This document shows, one piece after another, positions 1-7,341 of a stretch of 11,726 bases of DNA. The stretch is taken from the NCBI GenBank assembly GCA_030612965.1, contig JAUWMW010000048.1, positions 1 through 11,726 on the forward strand. Reading direction: 5' to 3'. Position 1 is the first letter of the stretch; each line of letters starts with the position of its first letter. This DNA is from a bacterium. Its GTDB lineage: Bacteria; Zixibacteria; MSB-5A5; GN15; FEB-12. The position numbers were made by a program, and so were the translations under genes. The notes beneath the pieces are model-generated. The model was not told the DNA's origin. It saw only the letters and a list, made by a program, of their open reading frames with translations, and searched no databases.

Positions 1-452
1 TTGATCCGGTCGGTCACAAGTTGGAAAAAATCCTTGTCGCCGGTAACGCACCAAACATCGAATCCCTCTTCGGCGGAGCGGCGCGCGAAAGTTCCGATGA
101 TGTCGTCCGCTTCGTAGCCGGGCATCTCAAACGATGGAATATTCAGCGCCTGGACCGCTTCGCGAATTCGGGGAAGCTGTTCCGCCAGTTCGTCGGGCAT
201 TTTGGCCCGCGTGGATTTGTATTCATCGTACATCTTATGGCGAAAGGTCGGTTCGCGCGTGTCGAACACGATGGCCAGGTATTCCGGTTCCTCATCTCTG
301 ATCAGCTTCAAGAGTGAGTTGACGAATCCAAAGGTGGCTGAGGTGTCTTCGCCTTTTGAGTTAATCAGAGGATTGCGAATGAACGCAAAGTAGGCGCGGT
401 AGAACAAGGCGGAACCGTCAACGAGATAGACACTGCCGGGTTTGGACTTCAT
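1..452 (-). CDS. polA: DNA polymerase I, N-terminal 5'-3' exonuclease part (3' end cut by window edge)
   Basis: The reverse strand is open from an ATG at 452 to the window edge, giving 150 codons of the N-terminal 5'-nuclease domain of DNA polymerase I. This domain removes RNA primers and flaps during lagging-strand maturation and repair. Visible motifs are LVDGSALFYRAYFA (residues 10-23, with metal-ligand D12), FDTREPTFRH (63-72), the EADDIIGT block (114-121) and TGDKDFFQLV (137-146), which fit the metal-binding acidic residues of the family. The polymerase domain, and any proofreading domain, would lie beyond position 1, so a stand-alone 5'-nuclease cannot be excluded. The start overlaps the nadD stop as ATGA (449-452), and the only upstream SD-like stretch is weak, so translation is probably coupled to nadD. 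No frame break is seen. Confidence 0.93.
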   Translation of the reverse strand, partial: MKSKPGSVYLVDGSALFYRAYFAFIRNPLINSKGEDTSATFGFVNSLLKLIRDEEPEYLAIVFDTREPTFRHKMYDEYKSTRAKMPDELAEQLPRIREAVQALNIPSFEMPGYEADDIIGTFARRSAEEGFDVWCVTGDKDFFQLVTDRI

Positions 453-1060
453 TGGTACAATCCGTGCTTCCTGATATACTGAACCACCGAACGAGGCATC
501 AATTCGGCCAACTCTTCCTCAGAGGCGCCTTTATTCAACAGGCGACGGATTTCAGTAGAGGATACATCCAGCATGTCGATGGCCACCATCTCGATCCGGT
601 CGGCGGGGAATCGGCTGATATAGTCGCTGCACTGATGTGGCGGACGTTGTCCCACGAGCACGCGCACTTCGGCGAAAATAGCCTCGGGATCACGCCATCG
701 CTCCAACTCCTCAAGGTTGTCCTCGCCCATAATAAAAGACCAGATCGCGTAAGGGTATCGCTCTCTGATCGCTCTTATGCTATCGATCGTGTAACCGGGA
801 AGCTCCTCGTCCATCTCAATCCCACTCACGACAAACCGCTCGTCACCGGACGTAGCGCACATCAGCATTTCCATCCGATGCCCAAACGATGCGCGGCAGA
901 CGTCTTTGAACGGATGGCGCAATGACGGCACCAGCAGGACACCATCGAGATTACTATTGGTCGCTACTTGCAGCGCCAGATTGAGATGCCCGTGGTGAAC
1001 GGGATCGAACGTCCCACCCAAAATGCCCCAGTGGCCTCCCTGGTCAGGAGTCGTCATCAT
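449..1060 (-). CDS. nadD: Nicotinate-nucleotide adenylyltransferase
   Basis: The predicted 203-residue cytoplasmic enzyme transfers AMP from ATP to nicotinate mononucleotide, giving deamido-NAD in NAD biosynthesis. The nucleotidyltransferase signature GGTFDPVHHGH sits at residues 15-25, GEDNLEELERW at 112-122, and the second ATP-binding motif SSTEIRRLL at 167-175. The C-terminus (SVVQYIRKHGLY) is typical of NadD, and the length fits the family. The frame stays open upstream to 1270, but that 70-residue addition is Arg/Ser-rich, lies inside the bamD-like gene and has no family resemblance. I therefore start at the paired ATGATG (1060/1057). No good Shine-Dalgarno precedes it. It overlaps the end of the bamD-like gene by 17 bases and its stop overlaps the polA start, so it is likely read by coupled translation. 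Which of the two ATGs is used is unresolved. Confidence 0.93.
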   Translation of the reverse strand: MMTTPDQGGHWGILGGTFDPVHHGHLNLALQVATNSNLDGVLLVPSLRHPFKDVCRASFGHRMEMLMCATSGDERFVVSGIEMDEELPGYTIDSIRAIRERYPYAIWSFIMGEDNLEELERWRDPEAIFAEVRVLVGQRPPHQCSDYISRFPADRIEMVAIDMLDVSSTEIRRLLNKGASEEELAELMPRSVVQYIRKHGLYQ

Positions 1061-1976
1061 CGGTCTTGGACGCGGTGGTTCTCTGAGCGATCTTTCGCAA
1101 GTATTTGTCGGCTTTTTCAGCGAGCTCGTGCTGCGGGAAGTCGCTCTTGAAAGCCTCCAGCTTCTGTTGAGCCAAAGCGTAATCACCCTCTTTGAAGGCC
1201 TGCTCACCCGGTTTGAAGGCCGCTTCAACTTCCCACCGGTGAGCTCGCACCGCTTTCTCGTGATCACCAAAAACCGACCGGAAACCTGAGAACCTGGTTC
1301 GGGCCTCGTCGTATCGACCCATCTTGAAATCCATTACGGCGTATTCATAAGTCGCCAAGGGAGCATACTCGGTGTCGGTGAAATCATCGATCACTTTCTG
1401 GAAGTATATCTGGGCGGCTTCGTAAGCAGCGATGCGACTGTAGACAACGCCGGCGTCATAGTATTTTCGGGCCAGACGAGTGCGGGCCACCAGTAGGTAC
1501 TGGCGGGCATCGGGCACTACCTCTGACTCCGGAAAGTCGATAATGAAGTCCTCGAACTGTTTGATAGCAGTCTCCAGTTCCGATTGATCGAGGCCGTAAT
1601 GCTTGGGGGTGGCCTCGAAGAAGCAGACCGCTCTCATAAAAACCGCCTGCTCAAAATAGACGCTGGAGGGATAGTTGAGTGCCAGCCGATTGAATTCAAC
1701 CTGCGCCACCTCGAATTCCTTGTTGCCGAAATATGACAGAGCCAGGTAGTACTGGGCCGTATCGACAATGGACTCACCGGGATAGTTGTATACGCAGGAC
1801 TGAAAGATCTCAATTGCCCGCAGGTATTTATGCTTGTCGTATTTCTTCTTGCCTTCAGCAAAGAGTTCTCCGGCCGTCATGGTGGAGAGTGAACGAGAAC
1901 CGGCGCAGCCCGAACCAATAATCGACATGGCTGCAAGACCTGCCGCCAACAGGAAAATGACAATGCGTGATTTCAA
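1044..1976 (-). CDS. bamD: BamD-type outer membrane assembly lipoprotein (TPR protein)
   Basis: This 310-residue protein is an exported TPR protein resembling BamD/YfiO, the lipoprotein partner of BamA in folding outer-membrane barrels. Residues 1-23 form a signal peptide (Lys/Arg start, hydrophobic 5-20) ending at C24, the presumed lipidated cysteine, although the residues before it (GSG) are a poor lipobox. TPR pairs follow from about 36 to 233, with BamD-like features: YDKHKYLRAIEIFQ (46-59), GLDQSELETAIKQFEDFI (128-145) and the RLARKYYDAG...YEAAQIYFQKVI stretch (167-196). E. coli BamD is about 245 residues; here an extra TPR-like block (250-297) and an Asp-rich tail are added. The start is TTG at 1976, supported by an AAGGAGA Shine-Dalgarno 10 bases upstream; the next Met (M17) would destroy the signal peptide. 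It overlaps the preceding stop as TTGA. A paralogous TPR lipoprotein is the alternative. Confidence 0.82.
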   Translation of the reverse strand: MKSRIVIFLLAAGLAAMSIIGSGCAGSRSLSTMTAGELFAEGKKKYDKHKYLRAIEIFQSCVYNYPGESIVDTAQYYLALSYFGNKEFEVAQVEFNRLALNYPSSVYFEQAVFMRAVCFFEATPKHYGLDQSELETAIKQFEDFIIDFPESEVVPDARQYLLVARTRLARKYYDAGVVYSRIAAYEAAQIYFQKVIDDFTDTEYAPLATYEYAVMDFKMGRYDEARTRFSGFRSVFGDHEKAVRAHRWEVEAAFKPGEQAFKEGDYALAQQKLEAFKSDFPQHELAEKADKYLRKIAQRTTASKTDDDDS

Positions 1977-2617
1977 ACCGCGTAAGTCTCCTTGAGCATT
2001 TTGTAGTTGTCCATAACCCGTTTCAGGTACTGTTTCGGCATCGGCAGGTTCTGGCGAATCAGTCCTCGCAGCCGAGTCTCTCCCATATTGTAGGCCACAA
2101 TCGCCTGCTGCACATCGCCAAATTCCAGGATTTGCTCGAACAGATGTAGCGTACCCAACTTGATATTGGATTGAGGTTCAAAAAGTGTTTGCATTCCTTC
2201 CCAGTCTACACCGGCGCGCATGGCTACATCTTCGCCGACGTACGGTATCATCTGCATCAGACCGCGCGCCCCCTTGGGCGACACCTGCCCCTTGCGAAAG
2301 GACGACTCGGTGATGATAATGGCCAGCACGAACATCGGGTCGTAATGATAGCGGCGACTCTCGGTGAAAACGACATCGGACAACTGGCCGACCTCCTCAT
2401 CGCTGAAACCGATCTGGAAATCCTCAATCGCTTTGAAAATCTGTAGCCTTTCCTCAAGCTCCGTTATCCGTTTCTGCTGAAAAGCGATCTGTCGCTCGAG
2501 ATCAAACTTGTCTTTGATAAGGAAGATCAAGAGACCGGACTGAATCAGATAAATGAACACCGCCAGAAAACTGATCCACTTGGACAGGTAAATTCCAACC
2601 TTCTCTACCTGAATCAT
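1973..2617 (-). CDS. Membrane-anchored lytic transglycosylase (SLT/GH23 domain)
   Basis: This 214-residue protein cleaves the glycan strands of peptidoglycan, probably from the outer face of the inner membrane. Residues 14-34 form one hydrophobic helix that acts as a signal anchor, and a likely coiled coil (about 36-66, rich in Glu/Arg/Gln) leads to the SLT domain. The domain shows the catalytic-Glu motif ITESSF (102-107, general acid/base E104), GARGLMQMIP (117-126), NIKLGTLHLFEQIL (151-164) and AYNMG (175-179), the standard order for family 1 lytic transglycosylases. The domain is small and there is no LysM or other wall-binding module. The ATG at 2617 is preceded by GAGGA within the last rimO codons, only 3 bases after the rimO stop. 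Its stop overlaps the start of the bamD-like gene. No standard symbol fits with certainty. Confidence 0.9.
   Translation of the reverse strand: MIQVEKVGIYLSKWISFLAVFIYLIQSGLLIFLIKDKFDLERQIAFQQKRITELEERLQIFKAIEDFQIGFSDEEVGQLSDVVFTESRRYHYDPMFVLAIIITESSFRKGQVSPKGARGLMQMIPYVGEDVAMRAGVDWEGMQTLFEPQSNIKLGTLHLFEQILEFGDVQQAIVAYNMGETRLRGLIRQNLPMPKQYLKRVMDNYKMLKETYAV
1987..1993 (-). promoter_or_regulatory. Shine-Dalgarno that fixes the TTG start of the bamD-like gene
   Basis: Read on the minus strand this is AAGGAGA, a near-perfect Shine-Dalgarno ending 10 bases before TTG at 1976. It lies inside the last codons of the upstream transglycosylase gene. It favours the TTG start over the internal ATG at residue 17, which lies within the signal peptide. 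Confidence 0.75.
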
Positions 2618-2620
2618 GTC

Positions 2621-3943
2621 TTAGTCCTCAACTGGCATTGCGTGCAAATCATAGCCATCGGCGGCCTCAACCCTGACCCTGAGGATATCGCCGACTGCGA
2701 TCTCTGAGTTGCTGACATACAACTCCTGGTCTACTTCGGGACAGTCGCCACGCGTCCGCCCCACGGCCGGGCCGTCGGGTCTAACGGAGTCTATAATAAC
2801 CTCCTGGACAGTCCCGATCAAAGCACTATTTTTGTCAAAGGCGATCTCACGTTGCAGTGACATTAGTTGATCAAGGCGCTCGTTCTTCAGCTCGTCGGCA
2901 AGTTGCTCATCCATTGCGGCGGCCGGTGAGCCATCCTCAGGCGAGTAGACAAACCCGGCTACTCTATCCAGTTTCCGTCGGTCTATGAACTCAAGCAGTT
3001 CCTCAAACTGCCTCTGGGTCTCACCGGGAAACCCGACGATAAACGTTGCCCGGATCACAGCCTCAGTTGAAGCGACGCGGATGGACTCTATGAGGCGCTC
3101 GATGCTATCGCGATCCGTCTGACGTCCCATGGCTGTCAGCAAGTCGCTGTTCACATGTTGCAGCGGCAGGTCGAAGTATTCGAGGGTCTTGTTAGAGATC
3201 GTCATGTAGTCGATCAACTCCGCATTGACCTGGGCCGGATGCAGGTACATCGGTCGTATCCAGTGAACTCCGTCTATGCTGTCCAGTCTGCGCAGCAGGT
3301 CGATCAGGTCGCCATTGTCTTTCAGGTCACATCCGTACAGCGTGGCATCCTGCGAAACCAGAACCAACTCTTTCTTACCGGCCGAGGCCAGCAACTTTGC
3401 TTCCTCGATAATCGCCTGCATCGGTCGACTGCGGAAGTTTCCACGAATCTGCGGAATCACACAGTAAGTACAGCCACGATTGCAACCATCCGAAATCTTC
3501 AAGTAGGCATACGGAAAAGAGTCGGTGACAGCGCGCCGGGGGCCGTGCAAGTAACTGAGCCGGCGCGACTCAGTTTTCACGGTGTCGGTCAGCTTGGCGG
3601 CAGTACCCACGGCCCTGGCGATAGCATCAATCTCGCCCAAGCCGAAGGCGCCGTCGATCTCCGGCATTCCCGACAGCAGTTGGTCACCGTAATGCTGGGC
3701 CATGCAACCGGAAATATACAAGCGCTGCAGGCCACCCTCTTTTTTCAGATTCGCCAGTGACAGAATCTCTTCAATCGACTCTTCGCGGGCGGGCAGGATG
3801 AAGCAGCAAGTGTTCACGATAATCGTCTCGGCCAAACCAGGATCGGCGACTAACTCGTGACCATCGCTAAGGAGGCGGGCGGCGATGTAATCGGCATCGA
3901 CGTCGTTCTTGGGACAGCCGAGCTTATGCAGGTAGATTTTCAT
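2621..3943 (-). CDS. rimO: Ribosomal protein S12 methylthiotransferase RimO
   Basis: This 440-residue radical-SAM enzyme methylthiolates a conserved Asp of ribosomal protein S12. The N-terminal UPF0004 domain carries three cysteines that bind an auxiliary Fe-S cluster: C10 in LGCPKNDVDAD, C46 in VNTCCF and C80 in SGCMAQ. The radical-SAM cluster motif CNRGCTYC is at 154-161. A C-terminal TRAM domain spans about 372-436. The GCPKN-VD pattern at the N-terminus and the GRTRGDCPEVD stretch at 395-405 point to RimO rather than the tRNA-modifying relative MiaB. Length is normal for the family. The ATG at 3943 lies 3 bases from the preceding stop codon at 3945-3947, with one base between. The Shine-Dalgarno is weak, so translation may depend on the upstream gene. 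Confidence 0.95.
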   Translation of the reverse strand: MKIYLHKLGCPKNDVDADYIAARLLSDGHELVADPGLAETIIVNTCCFILPAREESIEEILSLANLKKEGGLQRLYISGCMAQHYGDQLLSGMPEIDGAFGLGEIDAIARAVGTAAKLTDTVKTESRRLSYLHGPRRAVTDSFPYAYLKISDGCNRGCTYCVIPQIRGNFRSRPMQAIIEEAKLLASAGKKELVLVSQDATLYGCDLKDNGDLIDLLRRLDSIDGVHWIRPMYLHPAQVNAELIDYMTISNKTLEYFDLPLQHVNSDLLTAMGRQTDRDSIERLIESIRVASTEAVIRATFIVGFPGETQRQFEELLEFIDRRKLDRVAGFVYSPEDGSPAAAMDEQLADELKNERLDQLMSLQREIAFDKNSALIGTVQEVIIDSVRPDGPAVGRTRGDCPEVDQELYVSNSEIAVGDILRVRVEAADGYDLHAMPVED

Positions 3944-3944
3944 A

Positions 3945-4556
3945 TCAGAAGAGCTTCACCGTCTCTGCAGAATCGGGGAAGGCCGGCGTGAAATCATCAT
4001 CGGCGCAAGTCGCGTCGAGTTGTTGGTTGAGCAATTCAATGCAGTTGAACTCGTCGTTGATATCGTAGTACTCGAGACGGCGGATAGTCGGTGGATCCCC
4101 GCTTATGACCACCGTCATGGAATCGGGAAGATCGCCGGCGATTCCGGGGCGGAGGAGTAACCGGTAGCGTTCTCTGGTCGGCAGAGAAAACGTCTCATAG
4201 AACTCGTCCAGCCGCGTCACAAAAGTGATCTCGCGACCATAATCGGTCGTATCGCCGACCGTTTCGATCAGGACTTGATTGTTTTCATACGAGAAACTGT
4301 AGAGCAGTCGGCCGTCGTAAAGATAACTGTCAGGACCGAGCGTGACATGGTAGCGACCATCGGAGGCCAAGCAGGCTGTGCCGCTGGTAGAGTCGACGAG
4401 ATCAAAAATCTCCGACTCGATAATGCTCACAAACTCCAGTCGCACACATCCGGCGCCGGCAAGTCGGCTCTTGATTCGGTCAAAATCGTCCTCGGTCTCA
4501 GCGACAGTTGATAAAGCCGACACCATACAGAGTACAGTGCTCAGTAGATGTTTCAT
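3945..4556 (-). CDS. lolA: LolA-like periplasmic lipoprotein carrier
   Basis: This secreted protein (203 residues from ATG 4556) has a signal peptide at 1-19 (MKHLL then hydrophobic, cleavage near STVA). The body resembles LolA, which carries lipoproteins from the LolCDE transporter across the periplasm to the outer membrane. The SGTACLASDGRYHVTL stretch (58-73) followed by YLYDGRLLYSFSYENNQVLIE (78-98) matches the family's strand-rich core. The end, DDFTPAFPDSAETVKLF (187-203), matches the C-terminal F-x-F-x-x-P-x-G-x-x-V pattern in altered form. Sequence similarity is distant. Position directly after ftsK, as in E. coli, supports the call. Four cysteines in the mature part (37, 62, 172, 184) are unusual. 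An alternative GTG start at 4562 adds two residues (total 205); neither start has a clear Shine-Dalgarno. A LolA-fold protein with another job remains possible. Confidence 0.72.
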   Translation of the reverse strand: MKHLLSTVLCMVSALSTVAETEDDFDRIKSRLAGAGCVRLEFVSIIESEIFDLVDSTSGTACLASDGRYHVTLGPDSYLYDGRLLYSFSYENNQVLIETVGDTTDYGREITFVTRLDEFYETFSLPTRERYRLLLRPGIAGDLPDSMTVVISGDPPTIRRLEYYDINDEFNCIELLNQQLDATCADDDFTPAFPDSAETVKLF

Positions 4557-4587
4557 AATCACGGTAGTTATACGCTTTGCGGCTGAC

Positions 4588-6912
4588 TCAGTTCTGGCCT
4601 GTGCTCAAAGTCGAAGTCGCGCGCGGGTCGGCAAACAAAGTATCAACATAAGCTTTGTCGACCAGGACATCGCGGGCCTTGCTGCCATCAAACCGTGAGA
4701 CGATTCCGGCCTGTTCCAGCTTGTCGATCAGCCGGGCGGCCCGCTGATAGCCGATACCGAGGCGTCGCTGCAACAGCGAAACCGAGCCCTGTTTATGGCG
4801 CACCACAACCTCGCAGGCCTCCTTAAACAAGGGATCACCGAAATCCACTTCGGCCTTGGTCGGCTCGCCCGATGCCTGCGACATGCTCTCCAGGGTGAAC
4901 ATTTCGAGACCCTGATCCTTGATGAAGGTGACAATGGCATCCGTCTCCTCGCTCGACAGATAAGCGCCGTGGATACGGACCGGCTCCGGCCGGCCGGTGT
5001 GCAGGAAAAGCATGTCACCGCGTCCCAGCAGTTTCTCGGCGCCGTTGGCGTCGATGATGGTCCTCGAATCCACTTTAGATGAGACCTGGAAGGCGATGCG
5101 GGCCGGGAAGTTGGCCTTGATGAGACCGGTGATCACATCCACCGAAGGTCGTTGTGTGGCGAGGATCAGATGAATGCCGACGGCACGCGACATCTGGGCC
5201 AAACGCGTGATAAGAAGCTCCGTCTTGGACGAGGTTGCCGACATCATCATGTCGGCCAGTTCATCAACGAATATCACGATATAGGGCAGCCGATTTTCGG
5301 GGTCTTTCTGTTTCCCGTTAAACTCCTCGATATTGCGCACGGAGGCCTCGGCCAGCCTGCGGTACCGCTTTTCCATCTCCACCACGGCGTCGGCCAACAC
5401 CTTCTCGGCGCGTTTTGGTTTTGTCACCACCGGACGACCAAGATGGGGAACACCTGAATATATAGAAAGCTCCAGCATCTTGGGATCGATAAGGATGAAC
5501 CGTACCTGGTGAGGATGCAGCCGGTACAGGAACGAAGTGATCAGGATGTTCATGCAGACCGACTTACCCGACCCGGTAGCGCCGGCGATGAGCAGGTGCG
5601 GCATCTTGGTCAGGTCAGCCACGAACGGCTTCCCCGAAGTGGTCTTGCCAAGCGCCATCGGCAGTTTGTTGTCAGCATCACTGAAACCCCTGGCCTCCAG
5701 AATGTCTCGAAGGTAAACTATCTGGGGCGATCTGTTCGGAATCTCCACGCCGACGGCCGCCTTGCCGGGAATAGGCGCAATGATCCGGATGCGCTGTGCC
5801 TTGAGGGCCAGAGCCAGATCGTCGGATAAATTGATGATCTGATTCACCTTGATACCGGCCGCTGGTTTGAACTCATAGCGCGTGATGATCGGCCCGGGGA
5901 AACGATCGATATTACCGTCAATCCTCACCCCGAATGTTTCCAGCGTTTCCTTGAGCATCCGAGCCGTGAAGTCCAACTCATCATTGTTGATCGATGCTCT
6001 GGGCTGGGGATTATCTTTTAGCAAGTCGAGGGACGGATAAGTGTACTCCACCGATTTCATTTGGAGCTTTTGGGTCTTCCTGACAACTGTGGCGCAACGT
6101 CGGCCCTCCTTGTTCGCCGTGGATGTCTCGGCGGCATCGGCAGGTTCCCGCACGACGTCAGGTGCCTGTTGGTCGGGAATCGTATCGACTCCAGCCAGTC
6201 TTGAATCTTCGACCTCTCTCACACCATCGTGTTCTTCGGTCTCGCCGCCTTTGCGGCTCAGCAAAGCCGAAGCCCACTCAAAGCTCAAAGCTGTTGCAAC
6301 CGGTCCACGGGATGCCTGGTACACGCGCCGCACCAATGCACTGCCCGGTAATGATAAACGAACCGCAAGTAAAGGAGTAATCGAGGTGTAGAGTACGAGC
6401 AGAATGAGGACAACTCCTCCGAGGAAAACGTACGATCCCAACGGGCCGACCAGCCTGACGCACAGCACGGTCAGCTTCAGGCCAAAGTAGCCACCAACGG
6501 TACTGTCCGGTAAAGCCAGACTGCGGACCGTCAAGAGATGGATGTTGTAGATCATACTGCCCAGCAGCGATATGATAAACAGCAGGAAACTGTTGAGTTC
6601 CAGCCGACCGGTCAACCGTGAGGGGAACAGGCGCAGAGCGATGAAAACAAAACCCAGAGGAAGAAAATAGGCCAACCAACCGACCAGCGTGGTTGTGACG
6701 TAAGCCAGGTAGGCGCCCATCATGCCGCCCTGGTTGCGAAAAGCAAGCTCAAACGGGTTGAGATGGCGATCGATCTCGCCGGTTATGCGAAGGTCATCCA
6801 CCCCGTCATGGGTTACCAGAGAAATCAGCAGCAGCGCTGCCAGCAGAAGCAGCAACACGCCCAGCGCTGATTTCTTGCGGTCAATCGATTTTTTGCTCTT
6901 TCTGCGCGCCAT
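4588..6912 (-). CDS. ftsK: DNA translocase FtsK/SpoIIIE
   Basis: This 774-residue ATP-driven DNA pump sits at the division septum, clears chromosome ends and activates XerCD recombination at dif. The N-terminal membrane domain has about four hydrophobic segments (near 16-34, 66-95, 107-126 and 158-180). A short charged linker (about 220-290) replaces the long Pro/Gln linker of E. coli FtsK. The motor follows: FPGPIITRYEFKPAAGIKV (338-356) in the alpha domain, Walker A GATGSGKS (444-451), Walker B VIFVDE (546-551) and ATQRPSVDVITG (585-596). The C-terminal gamma winged helix, which reads polar DNA guide sequences, spans about 692-756. All catalytic motifs are intact and the length suits SpoIIIE-sized members. 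It is the first gene of the seven-gene run and lies downstream of the HU terminator. I see no convincing promoter or Shine-Dalgarno in the 38 bases before the ATG. Confidence 0.96.
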   Translation of the reverse strand: MARRKSKKSIDRKKSALGVLLLLLAALLLISLVTHDGVDDLRITGEIDRHLNPFELAFRNQGGMMGAYLAYVTTTLVGWLAYFLPLGFVFIALRLFPSRLTGRLELNSFLLFIISLLGSMIYNIHLLTVRSLALPDSTVGGYFGLKLTVLCVRLVGPLGSYVFLGGVVLILLVLYTSITPLLAVRLSLPGSALVRRVYQASRGPVATALSFEWASALLSRKGGETEEHDGVREVEDSRLAGVDTIPDQQAPDVVREPADAAETSTANKEGRRCATVVRKTQKLQMKSVEYTYPSLDLLKDNPQPRASINNDELDFTARMLKETLETFGVRIDGNIDRFPGPIITRYEFKPAAGIKVNQIINLSDDLALALKAQRIRIIAPIPGKAAVGVEIPNRSPQIVYLRDILEARGFSDADNKLPMALGKTTSGKPFVADLTKMPHLLIAGATGSGKSVCMNILITSFLYRLHPHQVRFILIDPKMLELSIYSGVPHLGRPVVTKPKRAEKVLADAVVEMEKRYRRLAEASVRNIEEFNGKQKDPENRLPYIVIFVDELADMMMSATSSKTELLITRLAQMSRAVGIHLILATQRPSVDVITGLIKANFPARIAFQVSSKVDSRTIIDANGAEKLLGRGDMLFLHTGRPEPVRIHGAYLSSEETDAIVTFIKDQGLEMFTLESMSQASGEPTKAEVDFGDPLFKEACEVVVRHKQGSVSLLQRRLGIGYQRAARLIDKLEQAGIVSRFDGSKARDVLVDKAYVDTLFADPRATSTLSTGQN

Positions 6913-6950
6913 GGTCGTTTTTCAAGGTCGCCAATGTAGAAATCCTACGC

Positions 6951-6986
6951 AATAATAAAACGGCAGAGAACTTCATCCCTGCCGTT
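6951..6986 (-). terminator. Rho-independent terminator after the HU gene
   Basis: On the minus strand, AACGGCAGGGA pairs with TCTCTGCCGTT, giving an 11-bp stem with one G-T pair around the 6-base loop TGAAGT. TTTTATTATT follows at 6960-6951. It starts 21 bases after the HU stop codon. It should end most HU transcripts and separate HU from ftsK, although read-through into ftsK is possible. Confidence 0.88.
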
Positions 6987-7007
6987 GTGCGAACCACGAT
7001 AGAAGCT

Positions 7008-7283
7008 TTACTTCTTAACCGCCAGTTTCAGATGCTTGCCTGCTCTGAAGACCGGAACCTTGGTCGCCGGAATGTTGATCGAGGCGCCGGTCTGCGGGTT
7101 ACGGCCGATACGAGCCTTGCGCTTGGAGATCGTGAACGTCCCAAAGCCTGCAAAGCTGACCTTCTTGCCTTTCTTGAGCTGGGTCGTTACGCCGGCCATG
7201 AAGGCTTGCAGCGCCTCGGAAGCCTGGCGCTTGCTGATTCCAGACTCACTCGCCATCAAGGCGATCATTTCATCTTTCGTCAT
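7008..7283 (-). CDS. hup: HU-family DNA-binding protein
   Basis: This 91-residue nucleoid protein is almost exactly the standard HU length. As a dimer it bends and compacts DNA without strong sequence preference. GFGTF is at 46-50, and the beta-arm motif RKARIGRNPQTG spans 55-66, including the intercalating proline P63. The N-terminal helices (3-38) and Lys-rich C-terminus (AGKHLKLAVKK) are typical. The arm keeps RNPQTG, so HU is favoured over IHF, but the subtype cannot be decided here. The ATG at 7283 follows a strong Shine-Dalgarno (AAGGAGGG, 7300-7293). The gene has its own promoter-like region upstream and a terminator downstream, so it is probably transcribed alone and at high level, as expected for an abundant nucleoid protein. 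Confidence 0.97.
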   Translation of the reverse strand: MTKDEMIALMASESGISKRQASEALQAFMAGVTTQLKKGKKVSFAGFGTFTISKRKARIGRNPQTGASINIPATKVPVFRAGKHLKLAVKK

Positions 7284-7292
7284 CTCTCTACA

Positions 7293-7300
7293 CCCTCCTT
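7293..7300 (-). promoter_or_regulatory. Strong Shine-Dalgarno of the HU gene
   Basis: On the minus strand this reads AAGGAGGG, ending 9 bases before the ATG at 7283. It is the strongest ribosome binding site in the window, in keeping with high HU synthesis. Confidence 0.85.
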
Positions 7301-7341
7301 GGGTTAGTAAAGGGTTTTACGATTTACTTATATTACACTTA

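Noticed and set aside
21..317. 98-codon open frame on the plus strand at the left end
   Set aside because: It is antisense to the polA 5'-nuclease domain, whose motifs are unmistakable on the other strand.
452..925. 157-codon open frame on the plus strand opposite nadD
   Set aside because: It is antisense to a well-supported gene, has no recognisable domain, and overlaps the polA start.
1061..1270. N-terminal extension of nadD by 70 residues to an ATG at 1270
   Set aside because: The segment lies inside the bamD-like gene in another frame, is Arg/Ser-rich and has no NadD similarity. The family begins close to the GGTFDP motif.
3155..3760. 201-codon open frame on the plus strand opposite rimO
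   Set aside because: It is a shadow of rimO; the composition (many Gln, Val, Arg) is not protein-like for any family I know.
6913..6950. ftsK promoter
   Set aside because: TACATT could serve as a -10, but no acceptable -35 lies at 16-18 bases from it.
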